Assembly: GCA_016490735.1 (NCBI GenBank)
Contig: JAEMWC010000240.1
Span: forward strand, 97,501 to 161,500
Direction: 5' to 3'
Length of the DNA: 64,000 nt
Source: Pachyseris speciosa
Taxonomy: Eukaryota; Cnidaria; Anthozoa; Scleractinia; Pachyseridae
Shown: piece after piece, positions 48,901 through 62,600 of the stretch
Layout: each line of letters begins with the position of its first letter
Position numbering within the stretch: the stretch's first letter is position 1
Translations under genes and position numbers: made by a program
Notes under the pieces: generated by a model
Databases searched by the model: none
What the model was told of the DNA's origin: nothing
What the model saw: the letters and a program-made list of their open reading frames with translations, nothing else

Positions 48901-51900
48901 ACTGTGGAGGGTTGGGGCGAGGAAAAATTTGCCGAGGGAGTAGGCGCGAGGTGGAAAAAACGGGCGTGGGGGGAGGGGGAGGGAAGGCGAAAGCCTGCCC
49001 GCAGTGTTTGTTCGCTTGCAGAACCCGTACACCAGATAGACGGGGTCTCTGATTGGTGCGGTAGATTGCAAATTGATCGATAGCTGTCAATCTAAGATAG
49101 TTTTTCTTCCGGCCGTTCCTTCTGATTTGCAGAGATAATGGCGGACTCGCTAAGCTTTGATGCTACACTCGAAGAAGCGCTTTTATTTCTCTCTTAGTTA
49201 GGTATGTAGCGTGAATTACGACCTGAGCAAAAGGAAGCCATTTCGACCCTTGTTCATGGAAGCCATTTATTAGGAGTTCTTCCGACGGGCTTTGGGAAAA
49301 GCCTCATCTTTCAGTTGTTGATTCGTGTGAAACAAATATTATCGTCGAAAGCTGCGTGTGTGATTGTTGTCTGTCCGCTCAAAAACATCGTACAAGATCA
49401 GTTAACGGAAGCATCTTCAATGGGTTTGAAGATGTTGAGAATGGTAAATACCAGATAATCTTTGCGTCCGCAGAGGAAATATTAGCTAAGCCTTTTCTCT
49501 CTTCCCTGAAAAAGAGCAGTTCACCATTGCACCAAACCTTGCTGCAATAATTGTCGACGAGTCACACACTGTGGAAACGTGGACCGGACAAAGCTTTGAT
49601 TTTTCTCTTACGTTTCACGTAAAATGGGGGTGGAAGGCCTACACGTCTCCTACTCACATGTTTGTCGCTTCTATCTCGGTCTTTTGACCCATTAAGCTTC
49701 TTGTATGTTTTCAGCGGGTTAACATGATGATTTAGAGGATTTTCTTGTTAGCGACTAAATGAAGCCATGTGCTTAAATGTCGCATACTTGATCTCAAAGG
49801 TCACTTCTGGGTTACAAGTTTCAACGCCTGTTTGTTTGAACCCTTGTTGTTTCTGTTTAGCGACTGTGGTTTTTACGCCCTTTGAGGCATTTTTATCTAT
49901 GTTTGGTTTGGCTTTGTTTTGCCGGGCCCGGCCGTTTGTATTTGCAGCAAGATGGTGTGCTTCTATCACGGCTTTTTGTCTTTCGATCCTTTCTTTAGCA
50001 CTGTAGCTTCTTAGAGAGCTATGCAGCACCTGGAATAGATCGTTTAGCTTTAGTCACGGCTGTGCTTTTATCGTCGTTTCCGCGCTCCGCTCTGTGACTG
50101 AAGATTTTGTTGCGGGAGCTTAGTACTTTCCTCCTTTTGTTAATGCCAGTTTATGATAGGCAAGACCATGGTTTCGATCCTCCCTTGTGGATCTCATCAG
50201 TTGCCGGGAATGGCTTGATTCGAGTTGCTCTTTAGGCAACGTCGTTCTTTTTGTGAGAATGACAAAGCATTCTGTTTGGCATAAGTTTTCGCTTGTGCTT
50301 TTATACCCACTAGGCGGATCGAAAATACTGGATTTCTATTGGCTTTCCAGGTTGCCAACTGTGAACTGCGGTTTTCGATCCTTTCATGTTTAAAGCTAGT
50401 ACATCTTTCCGCTTGTGCGACAATGTATGAAATTTCTAGCACTTCGTTGGTTTCGTAGAGTTGTGGAGATGTCTAATTTAGCGCACATGATTTCCGCGTA
50501 AAACGCAGTGTAGGTGCTTTCAATGTAGTGCGCGTTGTCTAGTTTCCTCCTGAACAATGTTTATCAAGTGCTGCTATGTAATTTCTCACACGCAGCAGGA
50601 CGGGGCCTTCCTGAACTAAATCAATCACGTAAACAACGTTTCCCACACGACTACAAACTTCTGCTAACACAACTCCAAGGCTGTCCTTCCTCTGCGAGGG
50701 TTTAAAAAGATTTTCCGACGATGAGTACACTTGTTTGCCGGGAATGTTTCCAAATTTCACTTTAAAAGAGCTTTTGCAAATCCTACAGCTGTCGCTAGGA
50801 CGTCTTTCCGACATAATTTCACTCGCATACTCGCTCGCTCGATTCCTGTTTTTCACAGACTTGACAAATACACGTGTGTCGATGTTTTTGTCGGAAGTAA
50901 ATTTTTGGCTTCCGGTAGAAAATAAATAGATTTTCATTGGCTTCTTACACATTTCCGGAAAGGCGATCAAGCGCTACTAATTAGGGGGCGTTCAACAATT
51001 TCACAGGCTTTGCGGGCAGGCACGTTCCCCACCCCTTCGCCCTCTACCACTTCGCCTTCTGTCCCAACCCTCTACCGGTCAAGCAACAATCCAAGATGGC
51101 GACATCGAAAACCTCGTCTGTCGTTCTGTTCCAAAATAACGCCTGCACTGCAGGCTAACCTCGTACTGAAGTTCCTTCCTGTCTTGCTCATACAACTCCG
51201 AGGTCTTCTGGAGCATCTCATTCTGTAAGAAGACGAAGAGTTAATTAAAACGAAGCTTTACAACTACCTCCATATTCTAACACGACTGTTGAATATGACC
51301 CGGCCAGGATTTTGCCAATTACAAAACAACGGGCTTAACTTTAACCAAATACCTTTTGGGTCAGGGCCCTCACTCTTCTTTCGAGCTTCTGGATATCTCT
51401 GTAATGAAACAACCACGACATAGTCAGAAGTCATTTTCAAGACGTTCGCGTCAACAGAGAAACTGAAACAAAACTTTCAAGTAACTGTAAGTAAGAAATT
51501 TTCACCTGTCTTTCTCTTCTATTGTTGACTTGAGGTTGGCAATAACCTGAAAGAAAATTCAACCGTTAGAAAAAACAACCAAGGACTGAGAAACTTCAGC
51601 GGACTTCGATGCAAACTTTAAAAGTTATAACTTACCCCATTTGCTTGAGTGTTTTCCTTCTCTAACTCCAACAAATGAGCCCTAAAAATTCCCTCTATGA
51701 GAAGAAAAAGAAGAAATATCAAATTAAAGTTGGATTGTCAGCACAGAGCACAGACCCATGCAAATCAGAATTAACGCCTCTGTCGCAAATGGAGGTTGGG
51801 TGCTCAGGAGCCAGGGGCTGGTACCGCCAACCCAAACCCAGTAGGTAGAACACCCCATAAGCCTGCCCTACCCAAAACCCAGCCACGAGCCCCTCCCACA

Positions 51901-53618
51901 ACCCAGCTCCAACCCTAGCACCCGTCACACTGAGACTAGAAGCTCAGTGGAAAAATAATAAGTAAGTAAAACAAAGAACTAACCCAAACCCTAACCAACC
52001 CCCAAACCATAACAAACTAATACTACCGGGAGGGAAGGGAGGGAAAGAAAAGCCCAACAAAACGCGATAAACCAACTACGCCACGAAAAACGCTGAGTAG
52101 AGTGAAATTTTGAGCACGTGCAAAGGAGCACGCCTAAACTGCAAGAGGATACCGCTGGCCACGCAACTGCCCGCAGACCTGAACCAGGCCCAAACAGTAA
52201 TGTAACAACGCCCAAATGCTAATGTGCCACCCGTGCTCAAACTATACGCCAATAAACGCTAACGCCACGCTACGCCACGCCACCAAGGAGCAAACTTGCT
52301 CCAGGTCGTTAACTAAGTTAAATTACATTTAACCCTATTTTCTTTTCAGTTCCGCAACCAAATGGAGAATGCTAAAAGAGCCTAATACAGAGTCGGCTGA
52401 GAGCACCCGAATTAGTAGGCCAAGTGTCCGAAAAAATAAATTATTTGAATAGCATTAACAGGGTTCTTAGGGCCAGCAATCGTGATTCTGAGGCATCCGT
52501 GCTGGCTTCCCATCATTTTTCCCGTGCGCATCGCGGAAAGCCTGTTCGCGGGTTACTGGGTACTCTGCGATGGGAGCCGCAAAGCGCCGATGACGTAATC
52601 TGTAAGCCTTAAGAACCCGCAAATGGCGGCATTACATGGGTCAGTCAGGGAGAGTACCTTTCCTTGATAAGTCATCGATGAGAGTCTGCCTCCGTCTTTG
52701 TCTCTCTTGAAGGAAATGAATCAGGTTTATCAACGTGGTGTTATCCTCGGGCGAAGTCAGCTGAAACAAAATATTTATTTCTTGACATCTTGTCAGGCAC
52801 ATCTCAAGCTCTCTACTAGTACACAGCTAACTTCATCGTCATCGTTCACTTGATTTCTTTGATAAGGTGGCAGCCTGTGTAGACTACGAGCAATCCATTG
52901 TTTTCTCAGGGATAACAAGGCGAGCGAAACACGCGAGGGGAGAAGAAAAAATCGTGTCTCCTCGCGTGAGGCAATTTTCGCGCGCACACGCGTGTTTGGC
53001 TCGCTTTACTGTCCCGAGGAAAAAAACGGAATACTCCTAGTTTAAGTTACGTAGACAACCTTTCTTGTTTTCAGAGAGTGATGGATGGAAGAATAAAACT
53101 TCAAAACACCTTTGTAAAATCCCCTGCTCACGTCTTTCTTCGAAAACTGCTGGCTCAAACAAAATTCGCAAGGAGGAGACAAAAACCTCAAACTTCATGC
53201 ATTGCTCGGTTTGTTGGCTAATAATTATAAGCGTACACGTACCTCAAACATGGGGAAAGGTGGTCCCATGGTTTGGATAGGTCTGGCCATGATCACTGTT
53301 TCACTGTTATCTGCAACATTCACATAATTGGTATTACGCTATCCACTGTTCATTGCAAATTGCCAGTAACATCCTTTACACATCCTTCATTTAAACCAGT
53401 ATTCCCCAAAGGGAAGAGACACACACACACACACAACTATTTATTTACACACATTACTCAAATAGAGCGCTTTTCAACTGAGTGTCGTAAAACCAAAACC
53501 AAAGCAATTACTCCAGCCAATCACAACAGAAGTAAGCAGTGCAATGAGCCAATCAGAATACGAAGCAATTACATGTAGCCGGCTTAAAGCGCGGGAAAAT
53601 ACGCGCGTGCAAATCACA

Positions 53619-53649
<31 letters not shown>

Positions 53650-56600
53650 GAAAGTGGCGCGAATTTTTCCTGCCCAATCACAGAGCGAACCAATGCAAAA
53701 CCAAAGCAAAACCGTAATTACTTTCGACACTCAATTGAAAACCGCTCTATAAGCGAATGGAAAACAGTTACAAACTGGACTGATCCGTAGATAGCGCTAG
53801 CTAACCTAGGCGGATCAGTCATTTACAGTGTATAACGAAATAGAAAGATAACGAAAAATACCGCAATTTCAAGACAAGTTGCTGGAAACATGCTCACAAT
53901 GTCAAGTGTGAAACATTGCTCTCGATCTTTATGCAAAAAAAATTATGAAACCAATTTGCAAAAAAGGTGTTTCATTCCAAGAGGCAGTGAAAACGGATTT
54001 CACGAATTATCAACTGGGCTGATATGGTAAATTAGCCACCGAACACGATTTACAGTACTAGCAGTGTCGTTTCGAGCGTTAACCCTTCGTCAAAAGCGAA
54101 TCTGGGCTGAGAGAGAACCAAAGGTCTAAGCGAAACTACGAACACTTCCAAACATCTTACGTGGTCACACGGTCAAAGAATGAATCACTGCCGCGGTACT
54201 TGCATACATTCTAAGTTTGCCAAAGATATTTTTTTCAAACAAATACACAGCAGCACTCGTCCCAGCTTCCTCAAAAGAAAACCTGTGGCAGTTAAATATG
54301 TGCAAATTCATACCTTCCCCGTTTTCTTCAACATGTGCTAACACTTCCTTGTACATCTGATTAGCTAAGAAAACACAAGGTACGCGTTAAACAAGGTATG
54401 ATCAGAGGATGGCCAGCGTACATAGAAGAGATGTCAAGAAAAAGAAACGATGGCACACTCCTAGAAACAAAATAACTCCAACTTCAAGTTCAGGCCCCAG
54501 TTGTTCAAAGAGCGGATAACGCTATCCAGCGGATAACCGATATTAGTTGTGAGGCATTTTATCCACTCGGTAGCGACTGGCTATCCGCGTTTTTGAAGAA
54601 CTGGGGCCAGGAGTCCAGTTTGTAGTCAGCAATAGTATGCAGTGGTTGTTAAACATTCATCCTACCGATGCATTGTGTAGTTATATTAATTATATCCAGT
54701 TTGACAAAGAGAGTTACTGCAGGTTATCACTTTGGTTTATCTTGACTGTACAAAAACAAGAATGCACAGCAAATTCTACAATGTACCTCTCCTTCTTCCT
54801 GGTGTCAGTCCAGTATCAAATCTGTACAAGGGAAAAAGGCATCACCACGAATCAAAGAGATACTTGTATTTCAGCTTTACAGGTAGTATTCCTAACATAC
54901 TGACGGAAATCAAGATCTTTTCAAGAGAAAAAAACCCTGAAGAAATGTTAACACACATTGTTCTTGAACACGAAGAAATAGGGGAGGGAAAGGTCAACAG
55001 GCATACATAACAATGCTGTACACCTTTCAAAATGTTCATAAAATGGTGAGCTGCCAGTATATGAAATTTGGTTGACACCTAGTTGAACAGGGGCACCCAA
55101 TGACAAGTTTTTTCGGTAGATATCTGTTCGGTGGAGAGTAGTTCGCCTTGGGCTTTCAGTGTCGATTAAAGAGTGCACTCGGATTTTCGTGGCCTAAAAG
55201 ATTCGCAATTGGGAAATCATAGCCCCTGTGGTTTTCGGAAACGTTGTAATAGCTGTTTTTGGCAGTCAAAAACCTCAGCTAACATTTTCGGAAAGCAAAT
55301 AGTTCCCTAGAAAGTTTGTGGAAAGTTCATTTCAGCTCACATTTCCTCAAAGGAACATTTTAGTGTTCCCTAACATTTTCGGACAATTAAAATTTCAGCT
55401 AGGGAATCCGGACAGATCAACTTCTTCTAGCTTATGAAAACATCACTCTAAACAGACTTCAAGCACAATAAGGAACTTAAAAATGCCTTTCTACAGGTTT
55501 TCCTTGATTTGGCTCATTGGGTGCCTCTGCCTGAGTTGAAGACTGGTGGAATATTTCAAACAAATTTAGCTAAAGGCAGATAGTAATAATAATAATCATC
55601 ATCATCATCATCCTCATCAGGCCTGCTCGTCTCGGCGGTTTTCAGTGAGACTCCTATAGATGCAGTGTAAGTTTGGTTATTATATAAACACCAATGAAAT
55701 ACCAGGTGAGCTTTCGTGCGAAAACATGATGTCTTCACACATGAAAATAATACATTATCTTCGCTGTGCTCATTCGTGAAATATTTCTCAACACTTGCAG
55801 AGAAATTTTGCATCTCTGCGTGCCCATGTAATATCATCTATTATTTTAACAATACCTGACAGATTGAGGTCTGGCTATAACTACATCTTGGGTAACCTCA
55901 GCAAATTTCATGACATGCTAGAAAAGGAATGAGAGGAAACTTGTGAGATGGCAAATGAAAGATAAAGCTGATTTGAAGGCCTAGTTCCTGATGAGTCCCT
56001 GTAGTACGGTGATACAGCATCCTAACTAGTAATCACACGATCATAGGTTCAACTTCTGTTGCATCTTTCAGGAAAAAGGAATAAAAAAAATAACTTACAT
56101 TAGTTGTAAAACAGCATGACTGCAAATATTTTAGCGCAATTATTTCTGTGATTTATATTCTGTATTTCACTGTAAAATTTTACAAAACTAAGATCTTACC
56201 ACACTCTCATCATAGTCATCAGCATTAGGATTCAAACAAACAACCATCCGGACCTGGAAAATATAAACAAAGTTAAACAGTTGTTCAAGCCAGTTTTCAT
56301 GATTCTAAGTGTATAATGCAACAGAAGTTCTTAAAGTTATCATAAGAATTCATCAACAAACCTTGCCTTCACCATCAAAAAAGTTCTTAAAAAGATGTGT
56401 TAATTTTGTATCTCTGTAAGGAACAATCTGTAAAAAACAAACAAGATTTAAGAATCAAAACTTAAATCATAACCAGCATTATCAAAATATGACTTTTATG
56501 CCTCTGTTGGTGCAATCGCATGTAACAAACTCAACTCCATGGGAAAAGGAAAAAGTCAATAAAAACCGACTGAATCTTCGACTGGTTCCCTGACATTTCA

Positions 56601-59600
56601 CTTGCCCATTACCTCCTCATGGATACACAAAATTCTGAAAACACCTTTAAAAAAAGTTTTCTTCTTACTTAAAAAATCTTGCATACAATTAGTGCAATAT
56701 AACAATACAAAGAATTCAGTCAAGGGACCACTTAACAACCAACATGTCTGTACTGCCTCAAACTATATAAAATCATGAGGATGGAAACATATTCCAAATT
56801 CTATACAAAAATTATTAAAAAGTACCTTTGGAGAAATGCCGTTTTCTGCATTTCCTTGATTCTCCCTTAGAATTTCCATGCAAGTTCTTAAGGTCATCAA
56901 GGATGCATTGATGTTGCCTAAAAAAGAACACAGCAACATAATAAGTTGAGAGGCTTTGTGTACATACGAGTCACTCTTTTTAGTAACAATCCTTTAGAAG
57001 CTTTCAGCCAAGAAGTAATCTGGGCATAATTTTTTACGCAGTTCCCCAGGTTTTGAAGAAATTAATTGTAATCTTTTTCAATCTTGCAGTGCATGGGAAG
57101 CAACTTATGGTACTAAAATTGCTACTTTTTCAATTTAACAATTATTTTTGGCTGCTATGGTAACCAATTCTTGATTACCAGGGCTGGGTCGCTCAAAAGC
57201 CGATTAACCCTAATCCAAGATTAAGAATTAACCAAGGAGTTTATTTCTCTATCCACAAATGTTGTTCAACGCTGATATTCTGCACAATTTTAGATTAGAG
57301 GACGTCAATCCTGAAAAGCAAAAATCAGCAAAAGAAACTAACATCCAAAAGTTAAAAACTGCAACCAAAGTCTATGCTAATCCTAGATTAAGTTAATCGG
57401 CCCAGGTGCTTACCTGCTTCTCTCAATCTGTCTCCACCAGCTTTTGTTCTGTTTGTTCTCTCTGATCCTGCTAAATCACACAATGACAAGGTGGAAACTG
57501 CAATTTGTTCCTTATCCTGGATGAAATAAGAAAGAAAAAAAAAGATTCATAAACACATTTAAAGTACATTTGTAATACACCAAAGATTTTCAATGGTACA
57601 TGTACTGGTAACTGTTTTGCACTTCTAAAGCCAGTTGAATATAAAACAAATGAACAATGATCCTCACAGTTGTGAATGCAATTTATGCAATTGCAAAAAG
57701 AAGCCTGAAAAAATTCAGGACTTTAACACTGAAGTCCTGAATTTTTTCAGGCTTCTTTTCACAATTGCATACATTGTGTTCACAACTGCGAGGATCATTC
57801 TTCATTTGATTTCATTTCTGCAGTTCATGTATGATCTATTTCATATATCATTCACAGGAACTGATTTGTTGCCGTTATGTTCTGCTGACTCTCAAAACTT
57901 CATACAGCTGTTAAATAAAATTTTACACTCAACAAGTTGCCTGCATAGACAGGACTGTCTATCCCTTTCACGGACCCTTTCACAAATTTCTCAAAATTCC
58001 ACTGTTTTATTTTTATTTCTGGGTGAAGCTGCTGAAATTCATTAAAACACTCTGTGTCTTTTCCAGGACATGTTTGGCATGCTGCACATACATGTATTCA
58101 CCCTTCTTCACACACTGCTGCATCTTATCTTTCTTAGATCCTGTAGGGCGACTTGCTTGATGGGTCCAGTAGTCGTATATGCACTTCACTGCATCCATCC
58201 TCGCCTTCCTCTTTGTCATGACCCAACATGCCTCATCTCCCTTTGAAACCTTTTCTATTCATGCAATTTCCCCTTGATACTGTGTTCTGCTTGTCAGATG
58301 ATAATTGCAACAAGCCTCGCTTTTCCAAAAAACTTCTTGTTGATGGACTGTCTACCAAGGTTTGAACTTCTAGCCGTCATTGGCAAGTTTTCGTTTTTTT
58401 TCTGTTAAATTAAAAGTTCCCCTCATTTCCTGATATTTTCATACGCAATCCCTTGTCTGCCTTCTTCTGTGTTCTTTTCTCAGTTCTATTTTCTCTTTTT
58501 CTATCGTCTTCTTAGCGCGGACTTGGGCTGCTCTTTTTTCGCGGGAGTTTTTTTCCTTTGAAGAACCATGTGTTGCCACGCTTTTACGACCCTTCAAACT
58601 TGGCTCACTTTGTAAATTATGTTTTTCACATAGCCGCTTCATTCTCTCTCGTGCTTTTTCAGCAAGCTTTTTTCTTGATTATTTTTGTAGTATTCTCTTT
58701 TGCTAGCATTCTTCTTTTCTCTCGTTTCTCCAAGCGCTTATTGAATATTTAGCTGGTTTTCCCTCCATTTCCGATCATCAGACTCTCGTCATGCCACTAG
58801 TCACGTTCCTCAAAACTCCACGTGGCTGATTTCTGCTGTTTTGAGCCCAGAAACCTCTCTTTCCTTAGTGAAGTGTAATTAACATTATTTTGTAACTAGA
58901 CATGTAAGTTGAATGCAATTAAAGATGTTTTTAAAGACAACTGAAGTGTGTGGTTGATTTAGGTGAAATGCCAAGAAAAAGTTTGATAGGTGTTTTGTAT
59001 TCATGTCACGGGTTACATCCCAAAATGGCGCATTTTTTCGCTTATGGAAAAAAAATTTAAATTACAAATTGTTTCCCATTCAAATGCTTTAACATACAGA
59101 GGATCTTTATTATAGAATCTTTCTGCCAAGTTTCAGCGATTGTGAAAGTTTTGTTTTCCAAGATATTCTCATTTTAGTGTGAGCTGTAGGATTGTAACCC
59201 TGGATCTTGCCACTGGTCACTATGAACTGCCGAAATTATTAAAATGATTAGAATACTGTGAGAAGTTATTTTTATTAGTTACAAAATCTATGTGGAAGTA
59301 CCTGCAAGACCTCCTCCCCATCAGGATCTAAGGGTGCTTGTACCAATTTGATGGCAAAAACACTATGGCTTCTACTGGACTCGCGATTTAGAACTGTGTT
59401 GGCAACACGTCTTTTCTTCTGACCTGTATGGACAACACATAGAGGGGTTTCAATAAGTTTTGAGATAGCCTTCTGAGCTGACTAAAGTAGGCGGTGACCT
59501 GATGAATTTTTTTAAATAATTTGAGTGAAAACCCGGACAAAGTAGGCGATGGTAAGAGGTAAATTCTGAAAAAGTAGGCGGCGATTTTCGCCAGTCCCCT

Positions 59601-62600
59601 GACATAAAAATGCAGGTGCATCTGCATTCAGTTCTTGAAAGGATTGAAGCTAATGCCACACATTTCTCTTTTTTCACACAGTTTGTAACCACTACAAAAT
59701 AAATCTCTTATGGTCAAGTTTTAAATAGGTCAAGTGATTTATAACAAAGGGGGGAAGAAATTATGCAATGAAGCCAAAAGTTCAATTTCTGTTTGTATAG
59801 AGTATGTGCAGAGTGAAATTTGCACAACTAAAAGATCTTGGAAAGATCTGCACATTGAAGGCATAATATCATGCCCCCTCCTATACAAGACTTTATTTAC
59901 CACCCCTGCAACTCTTGAAACTTTTTGGCTTAGTTTGTACTTTTTAGACCAAGTTAATATCTGACAACAACCAAGAGCTGCACATTAAGCTATGGTTTAG
60001 AGGCATACCCAATACCTACAAGGAACAGGAAAATTTTAAACATTTTTATTTTTTCATTTTGGGCACTTGTCAATCCAATCTGTGGCCTCCTCCATTTTGG
60101 TGTGATTTAAATTATTGTTGTGGTCTTCTAGCATGGCTGCTCTGCACATGCTCTAATCTGCCCTGGTGTAACACCATATTGCATTTCCTCACCTTTCCAA
60201 AAGACACTGTAACCTTCCTCTGTACTTTTCACTTCGACCTCTGTTACACCACTAACATACATGTTACGATTGTTATCCTCCCTCAGATTTTTTGATGCTG
60301 GTGGCCTGTAACATAACAGCAAGGATAGATTAACTGGTTGCTGTGGAATGTCTTAGATAACAAACTAATTTATTTTTCTATAAATTCAATTACTAAATGA
60401 GATGCATAGCAGCAAACCATTCAAAATCATTCAAGCACACCTTCCATTTGATAAAATGATACAAACAATGGTCTCACAATATTAATACATACATGTAGCA
60501 TGCATACAGTGGAGGAAGTGTCCCCATATGAACAAAGTTTTAACTGCTGCCTCGCTAAAATGGAAGGTGGGTGCCTGGGGTATCCAGGGGCTTCCACTGT
60601 GGCCAGCCAGCCCCTAGATAGAATACTGCCCCCATGGCTGGCAAATCCCTGCAACCCTGCCATGAGCCCCCATTCCAGGCACCGTCGACACTGAATGAAT
60701 CAGTGGAAGGAAAAAAAAGGGGGAGGGGAGGGGAGTGGGGGGAGGGAACGCTGAGAAACACCGCTTGGAGCTGCTGTGAGAGGCGAAGAAACCGCTAAGA
60801 AGTGCCAAAAGAATTCAACGCTGCACGCTTGTAGAAGACCACTAGAAAATCACAAGAACACGAGCTGAAGGAAAAAACGTAGCTGCAATGAACCATGTGA
60901 GCCTGCACTTGAACAGATTACCGCTGGCCAGAGGTGCCCGCTAAGCTTGTGGCAGTTAACTTTGTTAAATGACATTCAACTAAATTTAAGAGCTCTCGAG
61001 ACATTTTATAACAATACAGAAATGCCAGGAAAGGTTATTACTCTCCTTGGAGACCAAGGGGGTATTGTACATCAGTAAGCTTTTCCTCCTTGTAAATGTG
61101 CTAGAAGATTTTCAACTCGTCTTGTCAGTCTGCCCCTGGGTCTCCAAACATTGGGTGTTACCAAAATTAATTTTCCACTAAGGACACTGAAGCACTGTCC
61201 TAAGAGAGTTGGTTACTCAAAGAACATGGCTATAATAATAATAATAATAATAATAAATCTTTATTAACAAATTCTCAAACAATCTTAAATTTATAATTAT
61301 TATCTCTATAAATAATAATAATAATAAATAATAATAATGTTAATACTAATACCATTTTACAATAAAACACTAGAAAGAGTTACCATCCAACTTCAGTTCA
61401 AGCAGTTACCATGTAGAAGTGAGTAGTTCCGTAGACAACACATGCAGCCGCACTATACTATCCACCACACCCATCAAGCACTGTGAAATCCCTTCAGCCA
61501 GCACATTCAACTTTTACATTCTGATATGACTTAAGTCTCCACTTACTTTGGACAGATGGGATCCACTGGAGTCTCATCAAGCAGGTCATAAATGTAGTTG
61601 TTATAAATCTCAAAATACGAAACAAACACTGCATAACTGTTGTCCTCGTCTACCTGGAAATAAGCAAGTTGCAACATAAAAATATGGGTTGAGTGAAAAA
61701 GCAACTACACATGTAGAGATATATATGTTGTAGTTCAGTTTTATCCTTGGTTCAATTTTTATTTTCTTTTGTTCTTGTGTGTGGTAATGTATGATAATGA
61801 CTACAAAACAAAGGAAAATAAAAACTGAACCAAGGATAAAATTGAACAACAACATATACAGGCTGGTAAAGAATAGTAAAGTGTTTTACTTCAAAATCCT
61901 GTCTTGGTATTCACATCATCTGTTTTTTTAGTAACAATTGCTAAAAGAAAATTTAAAAAACGTACAACTAAATCTTTCCATGCGCTTACTTCATTGACAA
62001 CTCCTGTTTCAGGAACTCTGATCACATCTGCAAAATCATTATCCACATTCCTGCAGAGAATAAAATTAATTTCTATTATGCAACTGCTTCATTTGAGGAG
62101 CCCAGGTGATCAGTGCCATCTACGTAAGTTATTACAAGGAGCCAATTTCTTCTACAGATATAGTTGAGCAAGCACTTAAAAAACAAACATGCTGGTGGGT
62201 CAGAAGGATTTTGATGTGAACACAAGGTGAACCTAGCCTCCCACACAGTCATTTTTAGGGGACTTGTATTTCACCTCCTCCCCACTAACGCCTGCTTACC
62301 CAAAGCCAACATTCCTTTCCCATTGTTTGACTCACGGGCATCCTAGCCAATCATGATCGAGCAACTTCAGCGATGACAAGTAATTAATCCTTATGCGTGC
62401 TTCTTTCTCTCACAAATTTGGAAACGTATCAAAGCGCTGGAGCCGATTTCTTTTTTAGTAATATGATGTGTTTCAGAGACTACAGCAAATAAGAATTTAG
62501 ATGCGACCAAGTTAGAAATCTGAAGCATTTATCAGTCGATCACACATGCATAGAGTAAAATGACAAGAAATTATCACACATGGCACAACAACAAAGCTCG

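Larger units (their letters stand above)
48827..51158. mobile_element. 2.3-kb DNA transposon with RecQ-like helicase, inserted at a KIF23 splice donor
   Basis: TAGCCTGCAGTGCAGGCGT (left) and the inverse of TTAGCCTGCAGTGCAGGCGT (right) are the termini. The 8-bp direct repeat CCTCGTAC flanks them (48819-48826, 51159-51166). Subterminal sequence around catcttggattt is shared with a 243-bp relative at 22408. Inside are a plus-strand helicase pseudogene (49138-49680) and minus-strand ORF remnants (49748-50029, 50539-50970). Eight-base duplications occur in hAT, P and Zisupton-type elements; no transposase was recognised, so the superfamily is open. It enlarges the KIF23 intron from about 134 bp to 2474 bp. 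Confidence 0.85.

Noticed and set aside
52790..53040. Possible coding sequence or element around cgagcgaaacacgcgagggg
   Set aside because: Looks like a dispersed repeat with gcgcgc-rich words, but I could find neither clear ends nor a second copy in the window.
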